A stretch of DNA of 43,796 bases. Origin: CAYLPU01 sp964385635. Lineage in GTDB: Bacteria; Chloroflexota; Anaerolineae; B4-G1. The translations under genes and the position numbers were made by a program. The notes beneath the pieces are model-generated. The model was not told the origin of the DNA. It saw only the letters and a program-made list of their open reading frames with translations, and made no database searches. The stretch spans positions 1-43,796 of the forward strand of contig CAYLPU010000038.1 in NCBI GenBank assembly GCA_964385635.1, in the 5' to 3' direction. Shown piece by piece: positions 6,682 to 14,915 of the stretch (positions are counted from its first letter, which is position 1; every line of letters starts with the position of its first letter).

Positions 6682-7099
6682 CGCCAATCTGGCCCTCAAA
6701 CTGGTGCTCGTTGAGAAGGACAGCCCAAAGGCTCAACATCTGTGGGACACGTGGGTAGATACAGCCACAGAAATCGTCGCTCCCCCCCTGCTCGCCTTTG
6801 AAGGAACCTCGGTGATCTGCAACAAGATGCATCGCGGACTGGCACCGCCTGAGGAGGCTGAACTGATGTTCAAAACCTTTCACCTCCTCGGTGTGAGACT
6901 GCTTTACCCTGATGGTCTGCACGAGAAAGCCTGGGAACTGGCCAGGCGGTTCAATCGCCCGCAGGCCTACGATAGCCACTACCTGGCCCTGGCAGAAATC
7001 CTCGGCCTCGAACTCTGGACGGCTGACGAGCGTCTGTACAATGTAGTCAAACATGAGCTATCCTGGGTGAAGTGGCTGGGCGATTACTCGCCCGTCTGA
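6659..7099 (+). CDS. PIN-domain toxin (VapC-like)
   Basis: A 146-residue PIN-domain ribonuclease, the toxin half of the pair. The acidic residues expected for Mg2+ binding are visible: Asp8 (VCIDANLALKLV), Glu48 (LLAFEGTSVIC), Asp105 (QAYDSHYLALAE) and Asp123 (LWTADERLYN). The start is TTG at 6659, inside the end of the antitoxin gene, with GAGAGGAGAGAG just upstream. Pairing of a Phd-type antitoxin with a VapC-type toxin is a common mixed combination. The RNA target cannot be told from sequence. Confidence 0.92.
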   Translation: MNSQVCIDANLALKLVLVEKDSPKAQHLWDTWVDTATEIVAPPLLAFEGTSVICNKMHRGLAPPEEAELMFKTFHLLGVRLLYPDGLHEKAWELARRFNRPQAYDSHYLALAEILGLELWTADERLYNVVKHELSWVKWLGDYSPV

Positions 7100-7113
7100 T
7101 CCTCCAGTTTGCA

Positions 7114-8583
7114 TTATGCCACGAACTGCATATCTGCCAGCTCCCTTTCGGCCTCTCTGGCGATTTCGTTGATCTTCTGACGAACGTCCTCCGGCAGCGG
7201 CTCAGGCCGGTGCGTTGCGAGAATTTCGATAGCCTTCTGGGTCACGATTTCCTCGTAGCTCTGGCCCCCCTTCTTCATCCACGTCTTTGGAGTATCGCGG
7301 TTCAAGAACTTGGGCCGCCAGAGCTCTTGCCGAAAGTGATCCGCAGTGTGTCTCTGGGTCAGGAAATTGCCGCCCGGCCCGACCTGCCGGATCACATCAA
7401 CCCCCATCATCTCTCGGCTGACATCAAAACCTCGGATGATCCGTTTCACGTAACTTATGATCTCATCGCACATGACAATAGCGGCGGGGTTGCTGAGCAG
7501 TCCCTGCCCCAGGTAGCCGATGTCGTGAATCAGATTGGCCCCGTCCAGTGCAGCCAGTAGGGTCCCGAAGGCGTGCTCCATGGCCGCCTGCGCGTCGAGA
7601 CAGTGGGCGTCGCTGCCAACCGTTGACCACATGGGAATCCCATAGTAGTGAAAGAGGTCGGCAAAGGCCGAATTGGTCAATCGAAAGTCGGGCGCGCCAT
7701 AAGAGAAGATGCCTGTTTTCATATCCAGTGGGACGACCACGAAGCCAGAGATAATTGGCGCCCCTTTGCTCTTGACCTGGTGCAGGACGATTCCACTCAG
7801 GGCTTCGGCGTTGGCCTGCACGATACCGCCGGCCAGGGTCACAGGAGTGCTGGCCCCAAGACTATCCCCGGGGGTATAACAAATCGGGATTCCCTTCTCG
7901 GCGCAGAGGAAGAGTTTACGCACCGCACCATACGAGTGTGTCAGCGGGGCTGTAGGTTCGGAATAGTGGATGAGAAAAGGTTTCTCTCTCAGAGCGCCCT
8001 CCCCACCGGCCACGGCCGCAGCCATCTCGATGATAAGCACCAGGTCCTCCCGCCCCGCCGCGGTGAAAAAGATCGGCTTGACCGAGTTCTCCATCATGGC
8101 CTTGAAGCACTCGATGTACATTGTGTTGATCGGAACGTCGCTCGGCAGGGCGAAAGAGGCGATAAAGTCAACCTCCTCGCAATAGTCCGCGACCGTGGCC
8201 GCATTGACCACGTCCTGCAGGCGCGAAGGCCGTGTCTCACCCGTCTTCAAGTCACACGTGCTGATCAAATCCGTTCCCAACCCGAAGTAGATATTACGTC
8301 CCTCCAGACGCATTGATTCTTCCCCTTTCCGGTTGTACATAGTGATGCGGGAAGGGGCACTGCGGATACACTCTTCGACCAGCCAGTTGGGGATATGGGC
8401 AATGTTGTCCTTGGTCACCCGGCATCCAGCATCTCTCAGGAGTTGAAGACCTTCCTCGTGAGGCACTCGGACGCCGACAGTTTCCAGGATTTCCAAACTC
8501 GCCCGATGGATCTCTTTGATCTGATCCACTGTCAGGAGCCTGTAAGCAGGCACACACTGAGTCTTGAAGCCGCTATTCATGAC
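7114..8583 (-). CDS. MttB-family (trimethylamine methyltransferase-like) protein
   Basis: A 489-residue member of the MttB superfamily, which transfers methyl groups from methylated amines to a corrinoid protein. The family shows from the N-terminal helix (LTVDQIKEIHRASLEILETVGVRV) through LGTDLISTCDLKTGETRPS and GDSLGASTPVTLAGGIVQANAE to the C-terminal RFLNRD-type end (KFLNRDTPKTW). No in-frame amber codon is present, so it is a non-pyrrolysine type, like MtgB; the substrate is probably a quaternary amine or unknown. No corrinoid protein or reactivase lies in the window. The start is set at the ATG at 8583, which has AAGGAG eight bases upstream; the longer frame to 8688 runs through a mobile element. 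Confidence 0.88.
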   Translation of the reverse strand, partial: VMNSGFKTQCVPAYRLLTVDQIKEIHRASLEILETVGVRVPHEEGLQLLRDAGCRVTKDNIAHIPNWLVEECIRSAPSRITMYNRKGEESMRLEGRNIYFGLGTDLISTCDLKTGETRPSRLQDVVNAATVADYCEEVDFIASFALPSDVPINTMYIECFKAMMENSVKPIFFTAAGREDLVLIIEMAAAVAGGEGALREKPFLIHYSEPTAPLTHSYGAVRKLFLCAEKGIPICYTPGDSLGASTPVTLAGGIVQANAEALSGIVLHQVKSKGAPIISGFVVVPLDMKTGIFSYGAPDFRLTNSAFADLFHYYGIPMWSTVGSDAHCLDAQAAMEHAFGTLLAALDGANLIHDIGYLGQGLLSNPAAIVMCDEIISYVKRIIRGFDVSREMMGVDVIRQVGPGGNFLTQRHTADHFRQELWRPKFLNRDTPKTWMKKGGQSYEEIVTQKAIEILATHRPEPLPEDVRQKINEIAREAERELADMQFVA

Positions 8584-8603
8584 ATCTACTCCTTGTATGA
8601 TAT

Positions 8604-8755
8604 GGGTGTGTTTCAAATGGGTTAGAGCAACCTTGCGAAGGTTACAAATGGCCTTTCTGACATGACGATTTCCTGCTAGAGTAAGCACTTTTGGGCTGAA
8701 ACGTATACGCTAACCTTCGCAAGGTTTTTCTTCCCAACTGAAATGAAACACACCC
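8604..8755. mobile_element. MITE-like element, 152 bp, with terminal inverted repeats and a 9-bp target duplication
   Basis: The ends are GGGTGTGTTTCA and its complement TGAAACACACCC. Just inside, AACCTTGCGAAGGTT at about 8629-8643 is mirrored by AACCTTCGCAAGGTT at about 8712-8726, each itself a palindrome. It is flanked by GTATGATAT (8595-8603) and GTATAATAT (8756-8764), a 9-base direct repeat with one mismatch. It has no coding capacity. It lies directly upstream of the ribosome site of the MttB-like gene. Confidence 0.82.
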
Positions 8756-8806
8756 GTATAATATGTATGGCATGGGGACCGCTGGCCCGTTACCCACCTG
8801 GTGATT

Positions 8807-8832
8807 GGGATATGTTTCAAATCAGTTGAGGA
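8807..8832. repeat. Solo end of the MITE-like family
   Basis: GGGATATGTTTCAAATCAG followed by TTGAGGA closely matches the right end (reverse complement) of the element at 30395-30488. No partner end was found, so this is probably a decayed copy. The rest of 8765-9080 holds no gene; it includes a short inverted repeat around CCGAATGTG and CACATTTCGG (about 8875-8909) and promoter-like TAAACT at 9027-9032. Confidence 0.6.
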
Positions 8833-9094
8833 ACCCCTGGCGTCCGAGGTGTTAGCCCAGGCGATTCCGCCCCCCGAATGTGTCATCGTCAAAGTACCAC
8901 ATTTCGGATGGTTTGTCAATCTCGTTCGTCAATCTCAAGGGCACTCAAGAGAACAAGTGATCATCCGTTCCCCCGATTTCCACTATTCCTACACCAAATC
9001 TCCATAATTTCTCCACAAAGTCCCTGTAAACTGGGGGACAAACCCAGGAACAGGATAAAGAATGCATGGAGATCTTCATAGGAGGAGCAAACAC

Positions 9095-9916
9095 GTGAAC
9101 AAAAAAGGTGGATCGTCGCTGCGGCTGTCGTCTTGATCGCTGGGCTAGGTGTCGTCGGTTATCAGCGCATCGCGGCCCAGCAGGCCACAGACGGAGAACC
9201 GACAGAGACGGCCGTCGTCCGGCGAGGCACGCTGCTGGTCACAGCCGATGCCACCGGCAGCCTGGCCCCCCAGGCCGAGGTCTCGCTGTCGTTCTCGTCG
9301 GGCGGGCGAGTGGACGAGGTGCTCGTCGAGGAAGGTCAGGTGGTGGAGACCGGGCAACCCCTGGCCCGCTTGGAGACGGATGACCTGGCGTTGCAGATGG
9401 CCCAGACGGAAGTGGGGCTGGCCGCGGCCGAGGCCCAACTGGCCCAGTTACTGCCCCCCCCCCGCAGCCGGAGGAAATCGCCGTTTATGAGGCCAACCTG
9501 CAGGCGATGCAAGCCCAGGTGAGCGCGGCCGCCGCCAACCGGGACCAAGTCACCGCCGGTCCCGACGCGACCCAGATCGCCGACGCTGAGGCCCAGGCTG
9601 CCTCGGCCCAGGCGCAGTACAAAACCGCCCGGGACACACACGACCGGACGATGATATGCAAGACATTCACCCTGCCCGACGGCACGAAGCCCGACGACAC
9701 GGAAGTGACGATATGCCCCGGTCTGGGCCCGCCGGAGGAACAGACACGCTACAACATGGAGACCGCCGAGGCGGCGCTGGTTGCGGCCCAGGCTCAACTC
9801 AACGAGTTACTGGACGGCACTGACGCCTACGAGATACGCGCAGCACAGGCCAACGTGTTGACCGTGGCGGCGCAACGGAACGCAACGCAGGCCGAGCTCG
9901 ACCTGTTGTTGGCGGG
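9095..9916 (+). pseudogene. HlyD/MacA membrane-fusion protein, first copy, frameshifted and truncated
   Basis: The GTG at 9095 follows GGAGGAG. The product parallels the intact gene at 10322: N-terminal anchor, QQATDGEPTETAVVRRGTL, lipoyl-like half (SLAPQAEVSLSFSSGGRVDEV) and a long Ala/Gln/Glu-rich hairpin. Three frames are needed. One base is missing after AACAAAAAAGG at codons 3-5, and another shift occurs at a run of ten C around 9454-9463. The match stops at about 9916 (AELDLLLAG), where antisense padR sequence starts. Leader sequence ahead of both copies is also similar (CTCCATAATT...TAAACT), so this is a duplicate that lost its 3' half, not an independent gene. Confidence 0.85.
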
Positions 9917-10190
9917 GCACCGAGAGCGCGTCGAGCACGCCAGCGCGCTGCGCTTCCCTCCCGGCCTGCGTGATGTGGTAGACCTTGCGCGCCGGGCCGC
10001 GCTCGGCCTCCTCCAACTGCCCGACGACGAGCCCCTCCCGCTCCAGTTTCTTGAGCAGGTAGTAGATGGAGGAGAACCCGACATCGGTCCACTCGCGCAT
10101 CCCGCGTTCCTCGATCACCTGCTCGATCTCGTAGCCATACCGGGGTTGTTCGGCAACGAGGCTCAGAATGGCCAGTTCCGCGTTCGTCAT
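9807..10190 (-). CDS. PadR-family regulator, chimeric C-terminus
   Basis: From the ATG at 10190 the first 90 or so residues form the PadR winged-helix domain (NAELAILSLVAEQPRYGYEI, GFSSIYYLLKKLEREGLV, RKVYHITQAGREAQRAGVLD). After LSVPR, at about 9919, the frame runs into antisense hlyD sequence and ends at 9807, so the normal C-terminal dimerisation helix is missing or replaced. PadR proteins repress adjacent efflux operons; this one is divergent from the intact macA-like operon at 10322, fitting that role before truncation. Whether it still dimerises is doubtful, so it may be a pseudogene. Confidence 0.75.
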   Translation of the reverse strand: MTNAELAILSLVAEQPRYGYEIEQVIEERGMREWTDVGFSSIYYLLKKLEREGLVVGQLEEAERGPARKVYHITQAGREAQRAGVLDALSVPRQQQVELGLRCVPLRRHGQHVGLCCAYLVGVSAVQ

Positions 10191-10321
10191 TATGCTCGCT
10201 TTTTGCGGCTTGCTCCAATCTCTAATCTCCAACCTCCAATCTCCACTATTCCTCCACCGAATCTCCATAATTCCTCCACAATGTTTCGGTAAACTACTGG
10301 AAATTTTACAGGAGGAAACGT

Positions 10322-11749
10322 ATGAACAAGAAATGGTGGATCGTCATAGCAGTCGTCGTCGTGGTCGGAGGGTTGGGTTTTGCCGGCTACCGGTACGTCG
10401 TTGGTCAGCAGCAGGCCACAGCTGAGGCCCAGGCATCAACGGAGACGGCCGTCGTGGAACGGGGCACTCTGCGGGTGACGATTGACGCCAGCGGCAGCCT
10501 GGCGCCGAACGATGAGGTGGCACTGGCGTTCCTTTCGAGTGGGCGCGTGGTCGAGGTGCCGGTGGAGGTTGGGGACGTGGTGCAGGCGGGCGATGTGCTG
10601 ATCCGCTTGGATGACGCCGATGCCCACGAAGCGGTCGCCGAGGCGGAGCTTCAGGTGGCCCAGGCGGAGAGTGACCTGGCGCTGGCGCAGATTGAGGCAG
10701 AGGCCGGCGTGGCGCAGGCTGACCTGGATGCCGCGCAGGCCGAATATGACGAGACGGCCGCTCTTTCCGCCCGCGTCGGCGATCAATTGGCGTCGGCCCG
10801 CATTAATCTAGAACGGGCTCAGGATGCACTCGCCGATGCCCAGGAGAACTACAACGAGGCGTGGGACCCGGCCCGGGACTGGGAACTCTACATGGGGAGG
10901 ATGAAAGATGCCCTGGAGGCCGAGCGGGAGTCGACTGAGCAGGCCTTGAGAGATGCCCAACTCGATCTAGAAGAAGCGCAGTCAGACTACAACCTGGCGG
11001 TGGCCGACATCAGTGAGTCTGAGGTGAAGAACGCCCAGGAGAAGCTGCTCAACGCACAAGTGGCACTGGAAAGCGAGCCTCTCCAACTGGAGCAATTAGA
11101 AAACGCGCTTGAGCAGGTGCGGCTTCAGTTAGAATCGGCGCAGCGGGCGCTGGAGGAAACAGTCCTGACCGCGCCCGTGGATAGCACCGTCACCTCTCTG
11201 GACGTAGAGGTCGGTGAGATGGCCAGCGCGGGGCAGGCGGCCGTCGTGCTGAGCGGTCTGACAACCCTGGAGGCGGAGATCAATTTGGACGAGACCGATG
11301 TGCCTCACGTGAGCGTCGGCCAGGAGGCGCAGATCACTCTGGATGCCTTTCCCGACTCCGAACTGATCGGCGAGGTGACGTTCATCGCACCGGTGGCCCA
11401 GGTTGAGTCCGGCGTGGTGCTCTACCCCGTCACCATTCGCTTGTCGCCGACCGACATACCGGTGCGCGCCGGGATGACGGCCGACGTGGAGATCATCTCT
11501 GCCAGTCAGGAGGGTGCGCTGATCGTCCCGCTGCGGGCTGTTCACACGGAGGGAGAGCGGGCCTACGTGTACCGGCTGGTCGGCGGCCAGACCGAGCAGG
11601 TGGAAGTGACGTTGGGGATGATGACCGACACCGAGGTGGAGATCACCAGCGGCCTGGCCGAGGGGGACGAGGTGAGCGTGGTCGCTGCGCCCACCCAAGG
11701 CTCCGAGAGGGGATTCGGCCCGGGGGGCATGTTTGGTGGAGGAGACTAG
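10322..11749 (+). CDS. MacA/HlyD-type periplasmic adaptor of an ABC efflux system
   Basis: A 475-residue adaptor with an N-terminal membrane anchor (WWIVIAVVVVVGGLGFAGY), the first lipoyl half (GSLAPNDEVALAFLSSGRVVEVPVEVGDVVQAG), a long coiled-coil hairpin (about residues 95-275, rich in Ala, Gln and Glu), the second lipoyl half (LTAPVDSTVTSLDVEVGEMASAGQ), a beta-barrel and a membrane-proximal domain ending GLAEGDEVSVVA. The C-terminus is Gly-rich. The ATG has ACAGGAGGAAACG ahead. It is the first gene of a three-gene operon, three bases before the ATPase gene, and is expected to link the FtsX-type permease to extracytoplasmic substrate. Confidence 0.94.
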   Translation: MNKKWWIVIAVVVVVGGLGFAGYRYVVGQQQATAEAQASTETAVVERGTLRVTIDASGSLAPNDEVALAFLSSGRVVEVPVEVGDVVQAGDVLIRLDDADAHEAVAEAELQVAQAESDLALAQIEAEAGVAQADLDAAQAEYDETAALSARVGDQLASARINLERAQDALADAQENYNEAWDPARDWELYMGRMKDALEAERESTEQALRDAQLDLEEAQSDYNLAVADISESEVKNAQEKLLNAQVALESEPLQLEQLENALEQVRLQLESAQRALEETVLTAPVDSTVTSLDVEVGEMASAGQAAVVLSGLTTLEAEINLDETDVPHVSVGQEAQITLDAFPDSELIGEVTFIAPVAQVESGVVLYPVTIRLSPTDIPVRAGMTADVEIISASQEGALIVPLRAVHTEGERAYVYRLVGGQTEQVEVTLGMMTDTEVEITSGLAEGDEVSVVAAPTQGSERGFGPGGMFGGGD

Positions 11750-11752
11750 CAT

Positions 11753-12439
11753 ATGATCGCGATCGAGAACGTCACCAAGGTCTACCAGATGGGCGAAGTA
11801 GAGGTCCACGCCCTACGCGGGATGTCGCTCAAGATCGAGCAAGGCGAGTGGGTGGCGATTATGGGGCCTTCCGGCTCCGGCAAATCCACGCTGATGCACA
11901 TCATCGGCTGCCTGGATATACCGACCTCGGGTGTCTACCGGCTGGATGGGGTAGAGGTGGGCGGCATGGACGAGAACCAACTGGCGGCTATTCGCAATCA
12001 GCAGATCGGCTTCGTCTTCCAGACCTTCAATCTGCTGGCCCGCACCAGTGCGTTGAAGCAGGTGATGCTGCCGATGCAATACACCCGGGATGGGCAGCGG
12101 ATCCCACTGGCCGAGCGGGAGCGACGGGCGCGAGAATCGCTGGAGATGGTAGGCTTGGGCGACCGAATGGACCATCACCCGACCGAACTCTCCGGCGGGC
12201 AACAGCAGCGGGTGGCCATCGCTCGTGCTCTGGTCAACAGCCCGGCCATCATCATGGCGGATGAACCCACGGGGAATCTGGACTCCAGGTCGGGCGCTGA
12301 GATCATGGAGATTCTCCAGCGCCTGCATGAGGAGCGTGGAATCACGGTGGTGATGGTCACGCACGACGAGGAACTCGGTGTTCAGGCGGAGCGGATTGTG
12401 CGGTTGCGGGATGGACTGGTCGTGGATGAGGTGCGATGA
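11753..12439 (+). CDS. MacB/LolD-type ABC ATPase
   Basis: A 228-residue ATP-binding subunit with Walker A GPSGSGKST, Q-loop in GFVFQTFNLL, signature LSGGQQQRVAIARAL, Walker B IIMADEPTGNLD with catalytic Glu, and switch His in VMVTHDEE. The TGNLD D-loop and the short insert QYTRDGQRIPLAERERRA are typical of the MacB/LolD/FtsE branch, whose members power mechanotransmission rather than classic transport. GGAGGAG precedes the ATG, and its stop overlaps the permease start by four bases (ATGA). It forms a complex with the adjacent FtsX-type permease. Confidence 0.96.
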   Translation: MIAIENVTKVYQMGEVEVHALRGMSLKIEQGEWVAIMGPSGSGKSTLMHIIGCLDIPTSGVYRLDGVEVGGMDENQLAAIRNQQIGFVFQTFNLLARTSALKQVMLPMQYTRDGQRIPLAERERRARESLEMVGLGDRMDHHPTELSGGQQQRVAIARALVNSPAIIMADEPTGNLDSRSGAEIMEILQRLHEERGITVVMVTHDEELGVQAERIVRLRDGLVVDEVR

Positions 12440-13713
12440 TGATAGCGACTATAGCAGACTTATTGGAGAATGTACGGGTGGCCCTGGACGGGCTGCTGGT
12501 CAACAAGATGCGCTCGGCGCTGACGATGCTGGGCATAATCATCGGCGTGGCGGCGGTCATCGCCCTGCTCTCCGTCGGCGAGGGGGCACAGGCTTCTATC
12601 ACCGATCAGATCAACAGCGTCGGCACCAACCTACTCTTCGTGTCTCCTGGCGCTGCCAGTATGGGCGGCGTGAGGGGCGCGAGTGGCAGCGCCACCACGC
12701 TCACTTACGCCGACGCCGAGGCCATCGCCGATCCCCGTAACGTGCCTGATGCGTCGGTCGTCGCTCCGCAGTATGGACAGAGCACCCAGGTCATCTTTGG
12801 CGACACTAACATCAACGGTTCGGTGACGGGAGTGACGGCCGAGTATCAAGAGGCCTTCGAGTTGGAGGTGGCGAGCGGCAGTTTCATCGCGGAGAAGGAC
12901 GTGGACAAACGGGCCAACGTGGCTGTGCTGGGGTATCAGGCGGCACAAGATCTCTTCGGCGGCTTTGATCCCATAGGACAAAAGATCAAGGTCGCCCTCT
13001 CCGGCGAGAACGGCGGACGGGTTCCCTTGACTGTGATCGGTGTCCTGGAAGAGGAAGGCGACTCGATGATGAGCAGCACGGATGACGCCGTGTTTGTGCC
13101 CATCTCGACGGCCCAGACCAAGATCTTTAGTGGGCGCAACGCCCAGGGGGAACTCGTGGTGTCGCAGGTCAGTGTGGTGGCGGTGTCGGATGATCAGACG
13201 GCGGCGGTCGAAGACCAGATAAATGCGCTATTGTGGAGTCGCCACGACCTCAACCCAGACGAGGAGGCGGACTTCAGCGTGATGAACCAGGCCGATATGC
13301 TGGAGATGGCCAGCGAGATAACAGGCATCATGACAGTCTTCCTGGGGGCCATCGCTGGTATCTCGCTCCTGGTGGGGGGCATCGGCATCATGAACATCAT
13401 GCTGGTCTCGGTGACGGAGCGGACGCGAGAGATCGGCATCCGCAAGGCGGTGGGCGCCCGGAAGGCTGATATCTTGACCCAGTTCCTGATGGAGGCGGTG
13501 GTCCTGAGCCTGCTGGGTGGGTTGCTGGGTATCCTGCTGGGTGTGGGCCTGGCCCAACTGGTGTCTTTGACGGGGTTGTTAGAGTCGCTGGTCACGCTCG
13601 ATTCGGTATTGCTGGCTGTGGGTTTTTCGTTCGCCATTGGGTTGTTCTTTGGTATCTATCCCGCCAACCAGGCGGCGGGCATGAATCCCATTGAGGCGCT
13701 GCGGTACGAGTAG
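12436..13713 (+). CDS. MacB/FtsX-type ABC permease
   Basis: A 425-residue permease with one N-terminal membrane helix (RSALTMLGIIIGVAAVIALL), a large extracytoplasmic MacB_PCD domain (about residues 45-290) and an FtsX domain with three more helices, including GISLLVGGIGIMNIMLVSV followed by the conserved ERTREIGIRKAVGAR coupling segment and a C-terminal NPIEALRYE. The topology is that of the MacB permease half without the fused ATPase. It is translationally coupled to the ATPase through an ATGA overlap. No TolC-like gene is present, as expected for a lineage lacking a conventional outer membrane (inference). Confidence 0.95.
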   Translation: MMIATIADLLENVRVALDGLLVNKMRSALTMLGIIIGVAAVIALLSVGEGAQASITDQINSVGTNLLFVSPGAASMGGVRGASGSATTLTYADAEAIADPRNVPDASVVAPQYGQSTQVIFGDTNINGSVTGVTAEYQEAFELEVASGSFIAEKDVDKRANVAVLGYQAAQDLFGGFDPIGQKIKVALSGENGGRVPLTVIGVLEEEGDSMMSSTDDAVFVPISTAQTKIFSGRNAQGELVVSQVSVVAVSDDQTAAVEDQINALLWSRHDLNPDEEADFSVMNQADMLEMASEITGIMTVFLGAIAGISLLVGGIGIMNIMLVSVTERTREIGIRKAVGARKADILTQFLMEAVVLSLLGGLLGILLGVGLAQLVSLTGLLESLVTLDSVLLAVGFSFAIGLFFGIYPANQAAGMNPIEALRYE

Positions 13714-13760
13714 AGTGGTGGATTGGGAAACTGGCAGATCGGTAAATTGGGAGGATTGAA

Positions 13761-14753
13761 GTGCGATACCAACTCTTGAAAACAGGACATTACGTGATTC
13801 CGATGCTTTTGACCGCTGTCTTGCTAACAGCCTGTGGCGCACCAGGGACGGCCACCTCAGCTCCAGTGGTCAGGGAAGCGCAAAACGCTGACCAGCCAGC
13901 AGCTACCTATACGCCTTACCCTACCTATACGCCCTATCCTACTTATACCCCGTTACCCACGGTGGCTCCTACGCGCACGCCGACACCGACGCCTACAGTT
14001 GCCCCATCCGCGACGGCGACCGTCGCGCCGACCAACGTGCCGACCGGGATACCGACCGAAGCGCCAGCCTCTTTACTGCCCCAGTCTGCCTCAGCGGGCG
14101 CGACCACAACGACCGATGCATCATCGTTGGGAATCACCCGGCTTGAGGAGACGAGCCCTGGTCCGCCGTTTACCGTCCAGGTCGACGCTATCCGCATCGA
14201 AGACGGTAGATACAAGGTAACGGGAGTGGTGCGCAACGAGGGGTCTGAAACGTATGAAGGCGTAGGGATCCATGCTACTTTCTACACTCTGGGGCCGTCC
14301 GGTCAGGGGTCCGACAAGGATGGGCTGTATCCGCATGGTCCGGTTGACGCATACTGCCCATGTCCGTTCCTGGAGCCGGGCGCGGAATGTCCTTTCAGCA
14401 TCGAAATCTACGAGCGGAATTACGCGGCTTATGGATTGCATCCTTATGGTCAACCCGTTGCCTTTCACATGTGGCACGAAGCGGCGTCTGTGACCGTGAG
14501 CAATCTCAATGTATCCAACGACGGTATCGGCAATGTCCGCATCACGGGGGTGTTGACCAACAAGAATGACTTCACTGTCAAGAGCGCGACCATTGCCGGG
14601 GTGCTGTTGGACGGCAATGGACGAGTCGTGAGCGAAGGGTCTACCGTGGTGCTCGGAGGCGTTGAGCCAGGGGCCAGCGCCTCGTTTGATCTGCGCATCG
14701 AGTATGAACCCTATGCCCGCTACGAATTGTACGTCCAGGGCGTTCGCTACTAA
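13761..14753 (+). CDS. Lipoprotein with FxLYD-like repeats
   Basis: A 330-residue lipoprotein with the lipobox LLTAC at Cys25. Residues 48-100 form a Pro/Thr-rich stalk with tandem TYTPYP repeats. Two beta-rich modules follow, each resembling the FxLYD family: one around RYKVTGVVRNEGSETYEGVGIHATF (about 152-235) and one around NVRITGVLTNKNDFTVKSATI to the C-terminus. The GTG start has GGGAGG eight bases ahead. It lies 47 bases after the permease and is probably co-transcribed with the transport operon, so it may be an extracytoplasmic partner. A hairpin at 14759-14777 (GGCGGTT/AACCGCC) follows its stop. Confidence 0.85.
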   Translation: MRYQLLKTGHYVIPMLLTAVLLTACGAPGTATSAPVVREAQNADQPAATYTPYPTYTPYPTYTPLPTVAPTRTPTPTPTVAPSATATVAPTNVPTGIPTEAPASLLPQSASAGATTTTDASSLGITRLEETSPGPPFTVQVDAIRIEDGRYKVTGVVRNEGSETYEGVGIHATFYTLGPSGQGSDKDGLYPHGPVDAYCPCPFLEPGAECPFSIEIYERNYAAYGLHPYGQPVAFHMWHEAASVTVSNLNVSNDGIGNVRITGVLTNKNDFTVKSATIAGVLLDGNGRVVSEGSTVVLGGVEPGASASFDLRIEYEPYARYELYVQGVRY

Positions 14754-14758
14754 CGTAG

Positions 14759-14777
14759 GGCGGTTTTGCTAACCGCC
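14759..14777. repeat. Short hairpin after the lipoprotein gene
   Basis: GGCGGTT and AACCGCC with a five-base loop sit a few bases after the stop codon. It may serve as a weak terminator but lacks a T run on the plus strand. The following 140 bases up to the next gene hold a possible -10 box (TACAAT at 14852-14857) without a clear -35. Confidence 0.4.
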
Positions 14778-14915
14778 TTGAGGGACAAGGAGGACGGTTC
14801 GGGGTGCGGGGTGGTTCACTTGCAAGACGTGCGAAGGTTGGCCAGGCGGTGTACAATGGATGTGGCGTGAAGCCACGAAGGCTTGACAAGCGAAATCTCA
14901 CGAAGGAGGAAAACG

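Noticed and set aside
7114..8583. Pyrrolysine-containing trimethylamine methyltransferase
   Set aside because: There is no in-frame amber codon in the body of the gene, so it belongs to the non-pyrrolysine branch.
13900..13970. TACCTATACGCC-type tandem repeats as a regulatory repeat
   Set aside because: They code for the Thr/Tyr/Pro stalk of a lipoprotein and keep codon periodicity.
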